Below, piece by piece: positions 61,881 through 64,000 of a DNA stretch of 64,000 nt. A program made the translations under genes and the position numbers. Position 1 is the stretch's first letter, and each line of letters starts with the position of its first letter. The stretch covers positions 124,001 through 188,000 of the forward strand of contig NZ_BPRA01000002.1 in assembly GCF_022179645.1 (NCBI RefSeq). The letters run 5' to 3'. The notes under the pieces were generated by a model, which did not search any database, was not told the origin of the DNA, and saw nothing but the letters and a program-made list of their open reading frames with translations. This DNA is from Methylobacterium thuringiense (GTDB lineage: Bacteria; Pseudomonadota; Alphaproteobacteria; Rhizobiales; Beijerinckiaceae).

Positions 61881-62981
61881 ATGCTGCCGCCCTCTCTTCG
61901 TTTTCGTGGATCCCTATCGGCCCTGCTGGTGCTCGGTCTCCTGGCCGCTATGCCGGCGCATGCGGACGACGCGCCAACTCTTCCGACATGCCGCCCAACC
62001 GTTCCGGTCCCATCACCCGAGCCGCCGGCGCGGCCCGAGGACTTGAAGCCCGAGCTACCACGCAGCGCGCTCGACGCATCTGTTCCGCTTCCGCCGGAGC
62101 GTCCGGCGGAATTATCCACGGGAGTACCGGTCGCGCCGTCGCCCGCGGGCGGGTCGGCGGCGAGCCAGCCCGCAACGGCTCCATTGCCTCCGGAGCTGCC
62201 GCCGATGCAGCCGACCTCTCCGGAGATGCCCCGTTGCGTTGGAGATTTGGAGGCACCGCTGCCGCCGACTCGTCCGCCCGAGCTGTCGGCGGGTCCGTCG
62301 GCGATCCCCGACGCACCGTTGCCGCCGACACGGCCGTCCGAGTTCTCTGCCCATCCCGAGATACTGGAAGAGACGCCGCTTCCGCCTGCGCGCCCGACCG
62401 AACTTTCCGGTGACGCAGCGCTAAAACTCACGATCGCGCCCAGCGACGATAGCGAGTGTCTGCGTAGCCTCGACGCCCTCGGTGTCAAATACGCAAAGAT
62501 GACGTCGATCATGAACGGGCAGTGCAGCGTCGCGAACCCGTTGAACGTGACGGCGCTCGGTAACGGTATCACCATCGGTCCCCCCGAAACCATGGTGTGC
62601 CGGCTGGCCGAAGGGCTGATGCGCTGGACGGCAGAGGTGCAGCAAGCCGCCGAGAAAGAACTCGGCGACACCTTCAAGGGCTTCAGTCTTGGAGGGATCT
62701 ATGTCTGCCGCGGCCAAAATCACGGCGCAGAAGCCCAGCTCAGCGAGCACGCCTTCGCCAACGCCGTCGACGTGATGGGCTTCAGCTTCGCCAAGCGCGC
62801 TCCGATCGCTGTCGGCAAGCTGCCCGAGGGCTCGAAGGAGGCGGCGTTTCTCGCGGCAGTGCGCGCCAAAGCCTGCGATGTCTTCACGACGGTGCTTGGA
62901 CCCGGCACCGACGACGCACACGGCAACCACCTGCATCTCGACGAGCGCGAGCGGAAGGTCGGCTTTCGTATCTGCCAGTAG
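61881..62981 (+). CDS. Extensin-like C-terminal domain protein with 20-residue Pro repeats
   Basis: 366 aa. Signal peptide to about residue 28 (ending AHA). A proline-rich stalk (30-180) contains APLPPTRPPELS-type repeats at 125-136, 145-156 and 165-176, exactly 20 residues apart, and a related unit near 68-79. The C-terminal extensin-like domain (190-366) has SVANPLNVTALG, LSEHAFANAVDVMGF and HGNHLHLDERER with conserved His/Asp, recalling D-Ala-D-Ala carboxypeptidase-like folds. Probably a cell-wall-bound periplasmic protein. Confidence 0.85.
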   Translation: MLPPSLRFRGSLSALLVLGLLAAMPAHADDAPTLPTCRPTVPVPSPEPPARPEDLKPELPRSALDASVPLPPERPAELSTGVPVAPSPAGGSAASQPATAPLPPELPPMQPTSPEMPRCVGDLEAPLPPTRPPELSAGPSAIPDAPLPPTRPSEFSAHPEILEETPLPPARPTELSGDAALKLTIAPSDDSECLRSLDALGVKYAKMTSIMNGQCSVANPLNVTALGNGITIGPPETMVCRLAEGLMRWTAEVQQAAEKELGDTFKGFSLGGIYVCRGQNHGAEAQLSEHAFANAVDVMGFSFAKRAPIAVGKLPEGSKEAAFLAAVRAKACDVFTTVLGPGTDDAHGNHLHLDERERKVGFRICQ

Positions 62982-63098
62982 GCAATGGGTGCGGCGCACC
63001 TGCGGTCGTCAACGCGATGTCCCTGGCGGAACGGCAAGGCTTGCCAGCGTTTTATAGCGTGGCAGGGACCGGTTACGACCCGCAAGGTATTGACGACG

Positions 63099-64000
63099 AT
63101 GCACGAAAATCGAACGCGATGCGGCCTCATGTTGCTGGCACTGGGCTGGGCTTCAGGGCCGGCCTTCGCAACAGATGCGAAAACAACTCCGCCGTCGCCG
63201 GTACCGATCACCCTCGATGCGATCAATGCGGTAGCGTTCGTCGAACCGCAGGCAGAGGCCGAGACCCCGCGGAAGCCTGCCAAGGCTTCGACCTCCAAGG
63301 ATCTCCGGCCCGATCCACTCCTGATCAAGGTCCAGATACTGCTCGATCGTGCGCGCTTCTCGCCGGGTGCGATCGATGGGCGAAATGGCGACAACCTCAG
63401 CGGCGCGCTTTCGGCCTATGCCGCGGCTCAAGGGCTTCCCGCGACCGGTAAGCTCGACCGCTCGTTGTTCGAGAAGCTGCAATCGACCGGAGGTGATCCG
63501 GTCGCAGTGAATTACACGATCACCGATGAGGACGTGAAAGGTCCGTTCGCGAAAATCCCGGCAAAATTTGAAGAGCAGGGTCGATTGAAGGCGATGGACT
63601 ACACCAACACGCGCGAGATGCTGGCCGAGCGCTTTCATATGCAGCGCGACCTGCTTTCGGCGCTCAATCCCGGCAAACCGCTCGATACGGCTGGAACGGT
63701 GATCACCGTCGCGGGAGTTGTCCCGCTGGAGCGGGGCAAGCCGAAGGATCTGCCGCGAGTCCCGAAGGTCGTACGGATCGAGGTCGACAAGGAGGCGCAC
63801 CGCGTCCAGGCGTTCGGTGAGGACGGCACGCTCCTGCGCAGCTATCCCGCTTCGATCGGCAGCGAGGAGAAGCCGGCGCCGACCGGAAGTTTCAAGGTGA
63901 CCCGCGCCGCCTTCGATCCCTGGTACACCTACAATCCGAAATACGCCTTCAAAGGCGTGAAGACGCGCCGGAGTTTCAAGATCGCGCCAGGGCCGAACAA
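63099..64000 (+). CDS. L,D-transpeptidase-family protein, N-terminal part
   Basis: Starts at the ATG at 63099 and runs out of the window. Signal peptide about 1-25 (GLMLLALGWASGPAFA). A peptidoglycan-binding-like helical domain (about 65-130, LLDRARFSPGAIDGRNGDNL) and a LysM-like segment (LAERFHMQRDLLSALNPG) are followed by the start of the YkuD domain (VVRIEVDKEAHRVQAF, and IGSEEKPAPTGSFKV). The catalytic His/Cys lie beyond base 64000. It would crosslink peptidoglycan or anchor proteins to it. Confidence 0.85.
   Translation, partial: MHENRTRCGLMLLALGWASGPAFATDAKTTPPSPVPITLDAINAVAFVEPQAEAETPRKPAKASTSKDLRPDPLLIKVQILLDRARFSPGAIDGRNGDNLSGALSAYAAAQGLPATGKLDRSLFEKLQSTGGDPVAVNYTITDEDVKGPFAKIPAKFEEQGRLKAMDYTNTREMLAERFHMQRDLLSALNPGKPLDTAGTVITVAGVVPLERGKPKDLPRVPKVVRIEVDKEAHRVQAFGEDGTLLRSYPASIGSEEKPAPTGSFKVTRAAFDPWYTYNPKYAFKGVKTRRSFKIAPGPN

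Overview
The window is high-GC chromosomal DNA from a methylotrophic alphaproteobacterium of the Methylobacterium/Methylorubrum group. It carries in one block the tetrahydromethanopterin (H4MPT)/methylofuran C1 pathway, a PQQ operon with a fused pqqC-pqqD gene, and the lanthanide-type methanol dehydrogenase genes xoxF-xoxG-xoxJ. The Fae, MtdB, Mch and Fhc proteins match the families known from Methylorubrum extorquens AM1, but as far as I recall that strain's Fae several residues differ, so this is probably a related species and not AM1.

Region 1 (1-20.0 kb), C1 island. It opens with the end of an MfnB-like gene, then an MfnE-like kinase, a dihydropteroate-synthase-like DUF6513 protein and a DUF447 protein, all closely spaced or overlapping. 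Two tandem periplasmic MxaD-like proteins, a beta-propeller protein and some small genes follow. Next come an MfnF-like protein, a HisA-like protein, fae, a CitG-like protein, a RimK/MptN-like ligase, mch, an ATP-grasp protein, mtdB, a beta-RFAP synthase and the fhcB-fhcA-fhcD-fhcC operon. Together these activate formaldehyde, oxidise it on H4MPT to formate, and make the two cofactors needed.

Region 2 (20.1-33.7 kb), methanol oxidation. A sensor kinase/response regulator pair (probably MxbDM) precedes pqqA, pqqB, pqqCD and pqqE. Two undescribed exported proteins are translationally coupled to pqqE. folP-folB-folK follow, then xoxF-xoxG-xoxJ on the minus strand with a long non-coding region upstream of xoxF.

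Region 3 (33.7-42.6 kb), a MoxR/VWA maturation-type operon. An SDR and an MgtC-like protein precede moxR, DUF58, DUF4381, two VWA genes, a TPR gene and a BatD-like gene. This arrangement resembles mxaRSACKL and Bat operons. It is interrupted by three palindromic repeat elements, one of which reads in frame into the last gene. A 15-codon ORF overlaps the moxR start.

Region 4 (42.6-64 kb), mostly housekeeping. It holds bioB, an orphan histidine kinase, a TVP38-family protein, a PmtA-like methyltransferase, mnmA and tRNA-Arg(TCT). A degraded MazF toxin gene with its antitoxin, a tautomerase, a double MaoC protein and ychF follow. A VapBC-type module sits between ychF and pth-rplY. The rest is a phosphohexomutase, a secretin-N-domain protein, an SMP-30 protein, an M3 peptidase, an extensin-like protein and an L,D-transpeptidase cut by the window end.
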